From assembly GCF_020966775.1 (NCBI RefSeq), contig NZ_JAJKFV010000029.1, positions 551,001-615,000 of the forward strand: a stretch of 64,000 nucleotides of DNA, read 5' to 3'. The stretch is from Rhodopirellula halodulae. Lineage in GTDB: Bacteria; Planctomycetota; Planctomycetia; Pirellulales; Pirellulaceae. Of this stretch, positions 1 through 7,461 are shown one piece after another. The notes beneath the pieces are model-generated. The model was not told the origin of the DNA and did not search any database. It saw nothing but the letters and a program-made list of their open reading frames with translations. The position numbers and the translations under genes are program-made. Within the stretch, counting starts at the first letter, position 1. Each line of letters starts with the position of its first letter.

Positions 1-841
1 TCAGGAAGTCGCGAGCCTTTTCGTAAGCTGATTTTTGGTCGATCAAAATGTGATCGATGTCGTCGCTGTAAATGTCGCGAATGGTGCGAATGATGAGGTC
101 GCTTTCCTCGTAGATTTCGCCGGGCTCCGACGTGTTCTCAACGCGGCGAACGATGGCTTTCCACAAACGCAACAAGTAATCCATGTCACGTTGCAGTTCC
201 TCTTCGCTGCGGCCGGCACCGGCGGTACGGACGATGAATCCGAGGCCCTTGGGCGGGTTGAGTGAGAGCAAGCATTTCTTGAGTCGTTTGCGATCGTCTT
301 CGTCCTCGATCTTGCGGCTGACGCCAACTCGCGAAAGAGCGGGCATCAACACCAGGTAGCGACCAGGGATCGAGATGTAGGTGCTGAGCGTGGGGCCTTT
401 GTTGCCAATCCCTTCTTTGATGACTTGGACCAGGACTTCATCGCCACGTTTGAAGATCTCTTGGATCGGTGGTTTGTTGCGAGGTCGACCGCCTTTGAAA
501 ACGCGAGTGCTGCCGCGTCCTGATTCACGGTTGCGTTTCGCGGCGGCTTCGGCCATTTCGTCCGATTCCCGCATGATCTCTTCGGGATCGTAGCCGCCTT
601 GGCGGAAGTATTGAGGCTCGATGTCGCTGATGTGGAGGAAACCATTGCGGCCAACGCCAAAATCCACGAACGCAGCTTGGATGCTGGGTTCGAGGTTGAC
701 GATCTTGCCGCGATAAATGTTGCCGGAGTAGTTCTCAACGCTCTTCCGCTCGACGTAAAGCTCTTCGAGTCGGTTGTCTTCGACGACAGCGATTCGGCTT
801 TCTTCGGGCTGAAGCACATTGATCAGCATTTCACGTTTCAT
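1..841 (-). CDS. rng: Ribonuclease E/G family protein, N-terminal part (C-terminus outside window)
   Basis: Endoribonuclease of the RNase E/G family, acting in mRNA decay and rRNA maturation. About 280 residues from the start are visible; the rest lies beyond the left edge. The N-terminus (MKREMLINV, then EELYVERKS) and the S1-like stretch GNIYRGKIVNLEPSIQAAF with FVDFG and GFLHISD are typical of the family. A charged insert (about residues 85-115) breaks the S1 domain, as in many RNase G proteins. Later come the conserved GLGFIVRTAG and RRLxxLW-type segments. It is the last visible gene of the minus-strand run, 102 bases after the DUF2344 gene. No Shine-Dalgarno is obvious. RNase G and RNase E cannot be told apart from this part alone. 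Confidence 0.9.
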   Translation of the reverse strand, partial: MKREMLINVLQPEESRIAVVEDNRLEELYVERKSVENYSGNIYRGKIVNLEPSIQAAFVDFGVGRNGFLHISDIEPQYFRQGGYDPEEIMRESDEMAEAAAKRNRESGRGSTRVFKGGRPRNKPPIQEIFKRGDEVLVQVIKEGIGNKGPTLSTYISIPGRYLVLMPALSRVGVSRKIEDEDDRKRLKKCLLSLNPPKGLGFIVRTAGAGRSEEELQRDMDYLLRLWKAIVRRVENTSEPGEIYEESDLIIRTIRDIYSDDIDHILIDQKSAYEKARDFL

Positions 842-943
842 CTAGTTCACCTTTTCTTCGGTGTTGAGCCGGCTCGGATGGGATTGCCAACAAGGACGGT
901 CACATGGACGCCGGCGTAACGAAAGTATGTGGTTGCTCCTGGT

Positions 944-1654
944 TCAGGAGCGTTTAGTTCTTTGGGGCTCTTGCAGTTCCACCGCGGTGCGGACGATGTT
1001 CGCGCCGCGTTCGGGCCAGTTGCCCAAACCAAGCAAGTCGAGCAAGTCCTGCATCTTCAAGGACGCGCCATCGGCGAGAACCATGCGAGCAAACAATTGG
1101 TTGTCTTGGAGTTCAATCGTGGGCAGATGTTCGTCCACGATCGCGGTGACCGTCTTCCCTTTGCGTTCGACGGAAACCGATTCTTCTTGTTTTAGATTTG
1201 CAATGCGAGCGACGATCTCGGCTCGCTGGGATTCGTCCCAATCATCGGGGAGCGAAACGGTGTACTGCGTGGCGGCGATGCGGGCTTTCTTGACACCTTC
1301 GGGGATCTTCTCCACGGAGTGAATCGTCAGGCCGGGTTGCTCATCACTGCGAAGACGCTCGAGCAGTTCGTCCGCGGCCAGGTCTTCGCACAGATCGATT
1401 TCGGCGACCTCGTCTAGGCTTTCGATTCCCAGCGGCAATGCCGACGGAAATGCGATTCGCGGCGTTGGGTGGAAGCCTTCGGTCATCGACAGTGGCAACG
1501 TGACTCGACGTGCCACACGTTCAAAAAGCAAGGCTAAGTCGCGGTGGCTGATCCAACGCAGCAGACCTGTTTTGGCAAAGCGGACACGATAGCGAATCCG
1601 CAATTGGTCGGCCGGGTGAACGTTGGGCGATTGGCGGGATGGCCGCGTTCTCAT
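944..1654 (-). CDS. TIGR03936/DUF2344 radical-SAM-linked protein
   Basis: Protein of 236 residues matching the DUF2344 (TIGR03936) family, whose members are usually fused to or next to a B12-binding radical SAM protein and followed by an RNase E/G gene. Visible family features are RIRYRVRFAKTGLLRWISH near residue 20 and the GFHPTPRIAFPSALPLGIES stretch near residue 60. Its ATG overlaps the ptsI stop in an ATGA arrangement, so translation is probably coupled to ptsI. The rng gene follows, as expected for this family, but the radical SAM partner is not beside it. The biochemical role of the family is not established; a link to RNA or translation is inferred only from the neighbouring rng. Confidence 0.85.
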   Translation of the reverse strand: MRTRPSRQSPNVHPADQLRIRYRVRFAKTGLLRWISHRDLALLFERVARRVTLPLSMTEGFHPTPRIAFPSALPLGIESLDEVAEIDLCEDLAADELLERLRSDEQPGLTIHSVEKIPEGVKKARIAATQYTVSLPDDWDESQRAEIVARIANLKQEESVSVERKGKTVTAIVDEHLPTIELQDNQLFARMVLADGASLKMQDLLDLLGLGNWPERGANIVRTAVELQEPQRTKRS

Positions 1655-3399
1655 TGCATCACCAGTTCGGGGGCCAGGTCGGCCAAGCGGTCCAGCAGAT
1701 AGAGGTCAACGTCGCGAGCCGCTTCTAACTTCATGACACGCTCGGCGATCGCTTCGCACTGTGTGATCGAAACGTTGCGAATGACTTTTTTGACGCGAGG
1801 CAGTGCTGACGGCGGGACGCTGAGGTTGCGAACGCCCATGCCAAGCAGCAGCAACGCCCGACCTGGGTTGCTGCTCATTTCACCGCAAACGCTGACGGGC
1901 GTTTGGCTCTTTGCCGCCACGTCGATGCTGTGCTGGATCAACCGCAAGACCGCCGGATCACTGGATTGATAGAGGTCCGCGACGTATTCGTTGCTTCGGT
2001 CAACGGCCAAGGTGTACTGAGCCAAGTCGTTGGTGCCGATGCTAAAGAAGTCAACTTCACTGGCGAAGTGTTCCAGCATCATCACGGCAGCGGGGACTTC
2101 CACCATCATGCCGATGGGCAGATCGCTACGGTAAGGCAGGCCGGATTCATGCAGGTCTTCCGCAACCACGTTGAGCAACATCCTCGCTTGGCGAAGCTCA
2201 TTGATCGTGGTGATCAATGGGAACATCACACGAACATCACCGTGGACCGCGGCACGAAGCACGGCACGCAGTTGCGGTCGAAACACATCTAGGTTTCGAA
2301 GCGACAAGCGAATGCTGCGAAGACCCAGGAAAGGGTTGTTTTCGCGGTGAGCCAAATTACCTCGGCCCATTTTGTCCGCACCCAAATCCAACGTTCGGAT
2401 CACGACCGGACGTCCGTCCATTTTTTGAACGACTTCGGAGTAGGCCTGGTAGTGGTCCTCTTCCGAGGGTTCTTCGTCGGAGGACAGGTAAAGGAATTCC
2501 GTTCGGTAGAGTCCGATCCCGTCGGCGCCTCGGTCCAGGCACGCGGTCGTTTCGTGCGGGAATTCAATGTTGGCGTTCAGTTGAATACGAACACCATCGG
2601 TGGTTTCCGCGGGAAGTTGGCTGAGTTCCGCCAAGCGGACCGCCAGCGAACGACGATACTCGGCTCTTTCCCGGTAGTGTTCCAGGACGTCGTCTTCGGG
2701 GTCGACGATCAATTTCCCGCGATCACCATCGACAATCACGCAGTTGGAACCCGCGATTTGATGCAGGAAGTCGCCGATTCCCACCACGGCAGGGATTTCC
2801 AAGCCCTTGGCAACGATCGCGGTGTGCCCCCCGGGGCCGCCGGTTTCCGTGCAGAAACCTTTGACGTAGCGTCGGTCCAAGTTGGCGGTTTCGCTGGGCG
2901 TCAGCATGTGCGAAAGCACGATGACCGGTTCGCTCAAGTCGGACAGCGGTTGGCGAGTTACGGCGCCGAGTTGCATCAGCAATTGACGCTCAATGTCCAA
3001 GACGTCTTGCGCACGGTCTGCGAGCAATGGGTTGTCGAGCCGACGCAACGCCGATGCGTAATTGTGGAGAACACCGCTGACGGCGAAAGCTGCCGATTGT
3101 CGGTCTTCGCCAATTCGGCGTTGCAATTCCGAGTGCAGACGCGGGTCATGCAGCATTTGCAGCTGCGCCGCGAAGATGTCGCCGGTGGATCGGCCCGCGG
3201 TGGCGGTGGTTTCCAGGCGACTGTGTTCCAGTTGAGCGCTGACCAGGTCAACCGCGGTGTGTAGACGCGCGAACTCATCCTCGACGTCAGACGCCGGGAC
3301 GATGCAACGCGGGATGCGGTATCCGTCGGCATCCAGCACCAGGGCTGGGCCAATGGCGACACCCGGTGAAACGGGAATGCCTTGCAATTCAAGCATCAT
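1651..3399 (-). CDS. ptsI: Phosphoenolpyruvate-protein phosphotransferase (PTS enzyme I)
   Basis: Cytoplasmic enzyme I takes phosphate from PEP and passes it to HPr. The 582-residue product starts at the ATG pair at 3399/3396, just before LELQGIPVSPGVAIGPAL; the frame stays open upstream to 3594, but that part is basic and unlike any enzyme I. The phosphorylated histidine is H192 in GGPGGHTAIVAKGLEIP. The PEP-binding barrel carries FFSIGTNDLAQYTLAVDR and the catalytic cysteine C505 in SVCGEMSSNP. The length matches the usual 570-580 residues. There is no GAF domain, so it is PtsI-like rather than PtsP-like. It is overlapped by the DUF2344 gene and lies 355 bases after ptsH, so it may have its own promoter. 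Confidence 0.95.
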   Translation of the reverse strand: MMLELQGIPVSPGVAIGPALVLDADGYRIPRCIVPASDVEDEFARLHTAVDLVSAQLEHSRLETTATAGRSTGDIFAAQLQMLHDPRLHSELQRRIGEDRQSAAFAVSGVLHNYASALRRLDNPLLADRAQDVLDIERQLLMQLGAVTRQPLSDLSEPVIVLSHMLTPSETANLDRRYVKGFCTETGGPGGHTAIVAKGLEIPAVVGIGDFLHQIAGSNCVIVDGDRGKLIVDPEDDVLEHYRERAEYRRSLAVRLAELSQLPAETTDGVRIQLNANIEFPHETTACLDRGADGIGLYRTEFLYLSSDEEPSEEDHYQAYSEVVQKMDGRPVVIRTLDLGADKMGRGNLAHRENNPFLGLRSIRLSLRNLDVFRPQLRAVLRAAVHGDVRVMFPLITTINELRQARMLLNVVAEDLHESGLPYRSDLPIGMMVEVPAAVMMLEHFASEVDFFSIGTNDLAQYTLAVDRSNEYVADLYQSSDPAVLRLIQHSIDVAAKSQTPVSVCGEMSSNPGRALLLLGMGVRNLSVPPSALPRVKKVIRNVSITQCEAIAERVMKLEAARDVDLYLLDRLADLAPELVMQ

Positions 3400-3754
3400 G
3401 CTTCGATGCCGAACCACTCGATCCGATTGTTTCTCTTGATGCGTCTGATTCCGAAGCGAGTGGTTTGTCGCTTGGAATCGCTTTGCCGCCACGATGGACG
3501 ATTGTTTGCGAGTGGTTTGTCCGGGGCCGATTTCAAAACGGCGAGCACCGAGGTCGCTCCTTTGGCGGTTTCGGGCCACCCGGGCTGGTTGCAAACGTGT
3601 GCGTCTTTCGGGCTTGTTCAGTCAGTGATGCGTCGCATCGACCGAGCAGGCAAAGACGAGGTTGTCACGCGGTGGCAGGTTGGGATTTCAGACGCGGACT
3701 GGCACCACCAGGCAAGGGGAAAAAAGGATCGGGAAGAACGACATTTGGGTCTCT
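3400..3754. other. Intergenic stretch between ptsH and ptsI
   Basis: About 355 bases separate ptsH from ptsI. An open frame runs through part of it continuous with ptsI, but its composition (Arg/Gln-rich, no recognisable motif) does not look like protein. No tRNA-like fold and no clear terminator was found. A minus-strand promoter for ptsI is plausible here, but no convincing -35/-10 pair was identified. Confidence 0.4.
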
Positions 3755-4102
3755 CTAAGAGGGTGATTGGTCAGGAGAATCGCTGGTGCCGCCCGTCGAA
3801 CAGGCGGGGGAGCCAGGAGACTCATCTAGTTCGTTGAAGCCGAGGTCGAACAGGCGACCCACAGCCTCGATGGCTTGTTCGGCATCATCGCCATTGGCGG
3901 AAACCGTCAAATCGGTTCCTTCGGTGGCTCCCAGCGTCAGCAGCGACAGGATGCTACGGCAGTCCACTTTCTCAGATCCTTTTTGCAGGAAGATCTGAGA
4001 TTGGAATTCCGATGCGCATCGGACCAGCAAGTCGGCTGGTCGGGCGTGCAAACCTTGGCGATTGAGGACACGAACGGATCGTTCGTGTGAGGGAGCGCTC
4101 AT
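3755..4102 (-). CDS. ptsH: Phosphocarrier protein HPr
   Basis: HPr is the small phosphocarrier between enzyme I and IIA proteins. The 115-residue product has the active-site histidine H19 in RQGLHARPA. It also keeps a serine at position 50 (VDCRSILSLLTLGA), equivalent to the regulatory Ser-46 that HPr kinase phosphorylates in other bacteria. The last 20 or so residues are a Ser/Pro/Gly-rich tail beyond the usual 85-90 residues. It lies between ptsN (136 bases upstream) and ptsI. No HPr kinase gene is found in this window, so whether S50 is used is unknown. Confidence 0.95.
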   Translation of the reverse strand: MSAPSHERSVRVLNRQGLHARPADLLVRCASEFQSQIFLQKGSEKVDCRSILSLLTLGATEGTDLTVSANGDDAEQAIEAVGRLFDLGFNELDESPGSPACSTGGTSDSPDQSPS

Positions 4103-4238
4103 GCGATCACCGCTGGGCGGGTGACAGTGGAATCAACAGGACGAACAAGGGCCGCGTCGAAGCAAACGTTCGAGCAAAAAGGCCCCGCGATGGCTGGCTG
4201 TTCGTTCATGTTGAAGGATTGGTTCGGCAGAAAAACGA

Positions 4239-4718
4239 TTAACCGGCAGCAAACTGGTTGTCGTCGGCTTCCTGCAACAGTTGTTGGATGTCGTCTGCTG
4301 ACTTGCTTTGTTTCAAGAAGCGGCAGAACGATTCATCCCGCAATTGGCGAGAAATGTTTTCCAGGGCTCGCAGGTGATCGCCGGGGCGTTCGGGAGGGCT
4401 GATCAGCAGGAAGAAAAGTTGGACACGTTCGCCGTCGAGCGAATCGAAGTCGACACCTTGTTCGCTGACGCCAACGGTGCCGACCAGTTGTTGCACGCTG
4501 GGGTGTTTGGTGTGAGGAACCGCGACACCACGACCGATGCCGGTGCTACCGAGTTCTTCACGTTTCATGATGGCGGCGACGATGTCGTCACGTTGGTCGG
4601 CGGAGATTTCGCCGGCGTCCAGGAGGGACTGCACGAGTTCATCAATCACCGCTTCTTTGGTGGTCGCGGTCAATTCGGCGCGGATGGCACCGGTTTTTAC
4701 AAAGTCAGAGAACTTCAT
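4239..4718 (-). CDS. ptsN: PTS IIA component of the nitrogen-regulatory type
   Basis: IIA protein of 159 residues, receiving phosphate from HPr. The fructose/mannitol/Ntr-type IIA fold is shown by REELGSTGIGRGVAVPHTKH, where H69 is the expected phosphorylated histidine, and by VQLFFLLISPPERPGDHLRAL. No IIB or IIC domain is attached and no sugar permease lies nearby, so it probably acts as a regulatory output rather than in sugar uptake. It sits between hpf and ptsH, the order seen around rpoN in proteobacteria, although rpoN itself is not here. Confidence 0.92.
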   Translation of the reverse strand: MKFSDFVKTGAIRAELTATTKEAVIDELVQSLLDAGEISADQRDDIVAAIMKREELGSTGIGRGVAVPHTKHPSVQQLVGTVGVSEQGVDFDSLDGERVQLFFLLISPPERPGDHLRALENISRQLRDESFCRFLKQSKSADDIQQLLQEADDNQFAAG

Positions 4719-4798
4719 GGAAATGTCTGGAATGCGAATGAATGGGAGCGTTTAGCGGAAAGGCCGGCAGAAATTCGCAACGAGGACGGGCCGGTGGC

Positions 4799-5140
4799 TC
4801 AATCGTCGTTGGTGTCGACGCTTTCGATGTGTTTGTGGGCGGTGGCGCGATGTTCGGTCTTTTTCTCTTTCAGCTTTCGCAACTGTTGTTCAGCCTTCGG
4901 GATCGCGGAATCCAGTGCAGCGATGACGGTGGTCGCTTCGGCGTGAGCGATCAGGTCTTCGGAGTGTTCCACCGAAATCCGAAATTCGACGTGAGGTTTG
5001 TCTAGGTTTTCGAGGTCGATCGTGACATCAATGGCGTTCACTCGATCGTACAAACGACGAAGTTTGAGTGCCTTCTCTTCGACCAAAGCTTGGTCGCCGG
5101 GTTGCAATGCCCCGTGCCGGGCGGAAACGTTCACCTGCAT
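4799..5140 (-). CDS. hpf: Ribosome hibernation promoting factor, short form
   Basis: Ribosome-associated factor of 113 residues that inactivates or dimerises 70S ribosomes in resting cells. The start at 5140 gives MQVNVSARHGALQPGD, the expected N-terminus; an upstream extension in the same frame to 5290 is unlike the family. The domain carries KALKLRRLYDRVNAIDVTID and ISVEHSEDLIAHAEATTVIAALDSA, typical of the S30AE fold. There is no long-HPF dimerisation domain; a charged tail ends the protein. An AGAGG motif lies about 7 bases before the ATG. It heads the hpf-ptsN-ptsH-ptsI run. Confidence 0.92.
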   Translation of the reverse strand: MQVNVSARHGALQPGDQALVEEKALKLRRLYDRVNAIDVTIDLENLDKPHVEFRISVEHSEDLIAHAEATTVIAALDSAIPKAEQQLRKLKEKKTEHRATAHKHIESVDTNDD

Positions 5141-5424
5141 GCTCAACCTCTTGCTGTTTTTATATGAGATTCGTGCGACCGAACCTAAAAGACCCATCTT
5201 AGCCTTGTCCGGCTCGTCGTCCACAAAATCCAGCGTAGCCGACTTTGACGTACGCGAACAGCGATCCTTTGGGACGAATTTTTCGGACATCGCTACGGGG
5301 TAGCGGACTCATCGGCACAATTTGCAGGCTTGCCCCGTGACAAAACGCCGGCGAATGGATACGCTTCGCAGTTCGTCCATTGGTTTTTATCCGCCCAATC
5401 CTCCAACCCCCACAGCTCTGATTT

Positions 5425-5715
5425 ATGGCTCGAAAGGTCATCAGCCGCCAGGAAAAAGCTGCCGAAGCAGAAGCCGCTGAGAAGTTGGCCGCTGAGGCCA
5501 AGCGTAAGAAAGCGTCCAGCCGAAAGACCAAGAAGGCGGCGGCCGATGTTCGCCTGCGTCTGTATTGGGGTGTGTTCAGCCAAAACTTGAAACGCGTTGC
5601 CGTGTTCGAGTTCGACCAAAAGGACGAAGCTTTGAAACGATCGGAAGAATTGAGCAAGGGCGGCAAGTCGCCTCACTTTGTTCAGAAGGTCAAGGAAGAA
5701 ATCAAAGTCGAGTAG
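5425..5715 (+). CDS. Small conserved hypothetical protein, Lys/Ala-rich N-terminus
   Basis: Product of 96 residues with no recognised family. Residues 1-40 are a Lys/Ala/Glu-rich, helix-prone and strongly basic segment. Residues 42-96 look like a small folded domain (RLRLYWGVFSQNLKRVAVFE, then a Lys-rich helix and SPHFVQKVKEEIKVE). The alternation suggests a beta-alpha-beta unit. The gene is divergent from hpf with about 285 bases between them. Codon use and the compact domain argue that it is a real gene; an RNA- or ribosome-associated role is only suggested by the basic N-terminus. Confidence 0.7.
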   Translation: MARKVISRQEKAAEAEAAEKLAAEAKRKKASSRKTKKAAADVRLRLYWGVFSQNLKRVAVFEFDQKDEALKRSEELSKGGKSPHFVQKVKEEIKVE

Positions 5716-5869
5716 GGGCTCGCTTCAGAGCCATCTGCCCGAAACCAATTTGGCTCCGCAGCCATTTCGCTTCATTCGGATCAGATGGCAACTGGCTGAT
5801 TTGACGTCAATTTGCTTTTTGGTGGGCGGTGGCCTGTGTTGGCGTCGCCGGTGATGTGTCCGGAAAACG

Positions 5870-7003
5870 GTGGCCTTCGTGACAGCATCCGAATCTTCGG
5901 CATCGAGTTCGATGCGACCTGCCACTGCTCCCGCTTCGCTGCGTTTTCCGGCTGAATGGGAGACCTGCGCGGCCGTGTGGTTGGCCTGGCCGCACAACCG
6001 TGAAACTTGGCCGGGACGATTTGATCCCGTGCCCGCCGCGTTTGCCAAGTTTGTTCAGGCAATTTCGAAAACGACGCCAGTGCGGATTCTGGCGACCGGC
6101 GACGTCGCCGATGACTGCCGGGCCCGTTTGAGCGAACTCGGGCTAAGGCCGGCGGAAGCTGGCAAAAGCAGTGCTGAATCGACGGACGCCACCATTCAAA
6201 TCGTTGAGATCGACACCAACGATTGTTGGATTCGAGATTACGGACCAACGTTTGTTTTGTCCGAAGATGGCGGGAAAGTCGCGGTTTTATGGCGTTTCAA
6301 CGCGTGGGGTGGAAAGTATGAGCCCTATGATTCGGACGCCTCCGCCGGAGGGAAGCTGGCCGTTTGGGCAGGACTTCGCCGCGTGGATGGGCGGCTGACC
6401 ATGGAGGGCGGAGCGCTGGAAACCGATGGGGCAGGGCGGTTGTTGGTGAATCCAGGCTGTTTGGTGGATGAGGCTCGCAATCCCGGCGTTTCACAGGAGG
6501 AGATTGCACAGCAGTTGGGACAGTTGCTGGGGATTCACGAGATCGCTTGGATTGATGGCGGTGCCCCGGCGGGAGACGATACGGACGGGCACATCGATCA
6601 AGTGGCTCGTTTTTTGGACCCGGAGAATGTCGTGTGTGCGGTAGCTGGGTCAGCCGACGATCCCAGTGCGGAAGGTCTGGAGACCAATTTTCGGCAGCTC
6701 AGGCTGTGGTCGCGGCAGACCGAACCTCCAGTGCAGGTTCATCGCTTGCCAACGCCGCCTCCGCGTCAGATCGACGGGGCGGCTGTCCCGCAGAGTTATT
6801 GCAACTTTCTGCGACTGGGCCCCGATCGGATTTTGGTTCCCACGTTTCAATCACCCGAGTCCGATGCCTATGCGTTGGACCTGTTGAAGCAATTGTGTCC
6901 GGATGCCGAGGTTGAAGGCGTCGACTGTTACGACATCGCGTGGGGTTTGGGGGCGTTGCATTGTGCCAGTTGCCACGAGCCCGCGGCGCCAGCGAAGTTG
7001 TGA
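5870..7003 (+). CDS. aguA: Agmatine deiminase family protein
   Basis: Enzyme of the agmatine deiminase/peptidyl-arginine deiminase family, which converts agmatine to N-carbamoylputrescine and ammonia in polyamine synthesis. The 377-residue product carries FPAEWETCAAVWLAWPHN near the N-terminus, the acidic and guanidinium-binding motif NDCWIRDYGPTF, MEGGALETDG, the catalytic histidine in DTDGHIDQVARFL, and the catalytic cysteine C365 in GLGALHCASCHEP. The length fits. The first 14-20 residues are Ser/Ala-rich, and translation may begin at the second ATG (residue 15). It stands alone on the plus strand; an ornithine decarboxylase-like gene near 55 kb is the only other polyamine gene in the window. 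Confidence 0.9.
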   Translation: MAFVTASESSASSSMRPATAPASLRFPAEWETCAAVWLAWPHNRETWPGRFDPVPAAFAKFVQAISKTTPVRILATGDVADDCRARLSELGLRPAEAGKSSAESTDATIQIVEIDTNDCWIRDYGPTFVLSEDGGKVAVLWRFNAWGGKYEPYDSDASAGGKLAVWAGLRRVDGRLTMEGGALETDGAGRLLVNPGCLVDEARNPGVSQEEIAQQLGQLLGIHEIAWIDGGAPAGDDTDGHIDQVARFLDPENVVCAVAGSADDPSAEGLETNFRQLRLWSRQTEPPVQVHRLPTPPPRQIDGAAVPQSYCNFLRLGPDRILVPTFQSPESDAYALDLLKQLCPDAEVEGVDCYDIAWGLGALHCASCHEPAAPAKL

Positions 7004-7461
7004 TTGGTCGGTGAGGCTTCTGGTGTGACAGTGCCGCGACGCCGAATTTCGATGGGATTGGATGGAAATCGTGCTGGGGACGTTGATTCACCCTTGGGCG
7101 AAAATCGTCCGAAGGGTATACCTAGCGGCTTGACAATCCGACGGATCGTCGGTTGATGCCGCGTTTGCCGCCAAGGTTCGCAGTCCCGTCATGAAATGCC
7201 CTGAAATTTTTGGGCGTGCGAGGGACACTCTTGTAGAGAAAAGGGTGTCAGCGACTGGAAGACACCGAACTGTTTGCCGAGCAACCCGGACCATCGATCC
7301 CGTTGGCCCACGAACCGGTTTCCTGGACGCAGGCCGCATCCGCGCCGCGAGCGAGACCCGTTCAGATCATTGCACACTTTTTTGTCGATGTTTGATCAGC
7401 GACGGTGAGCCGATTCGAAGGGCTCCCGCGAGTTGCTGATTGGCGTCGCATTGGAAACCAC
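7004..7461. other. Intergenic stretch with a short hairpin
   Basis: The 458 bases between aguA and the disordered-protein gene hold no convincing coding frame. One hairpin was found at 7224-7249 (9-base arms GACACTCTT and AAGGGTGTC with one G-U pair, 8-base loop). It has no following T-tract and so is not an obvious terminator; it could be a leader structure for the downstream gene. No clear promoter was recognised. Confidence 0.4.

Noticed and set aside
2347-3264. 305-residue plus-strand frame
   Set aside because: Antisense to ptsI, which has all catalytic motifs.
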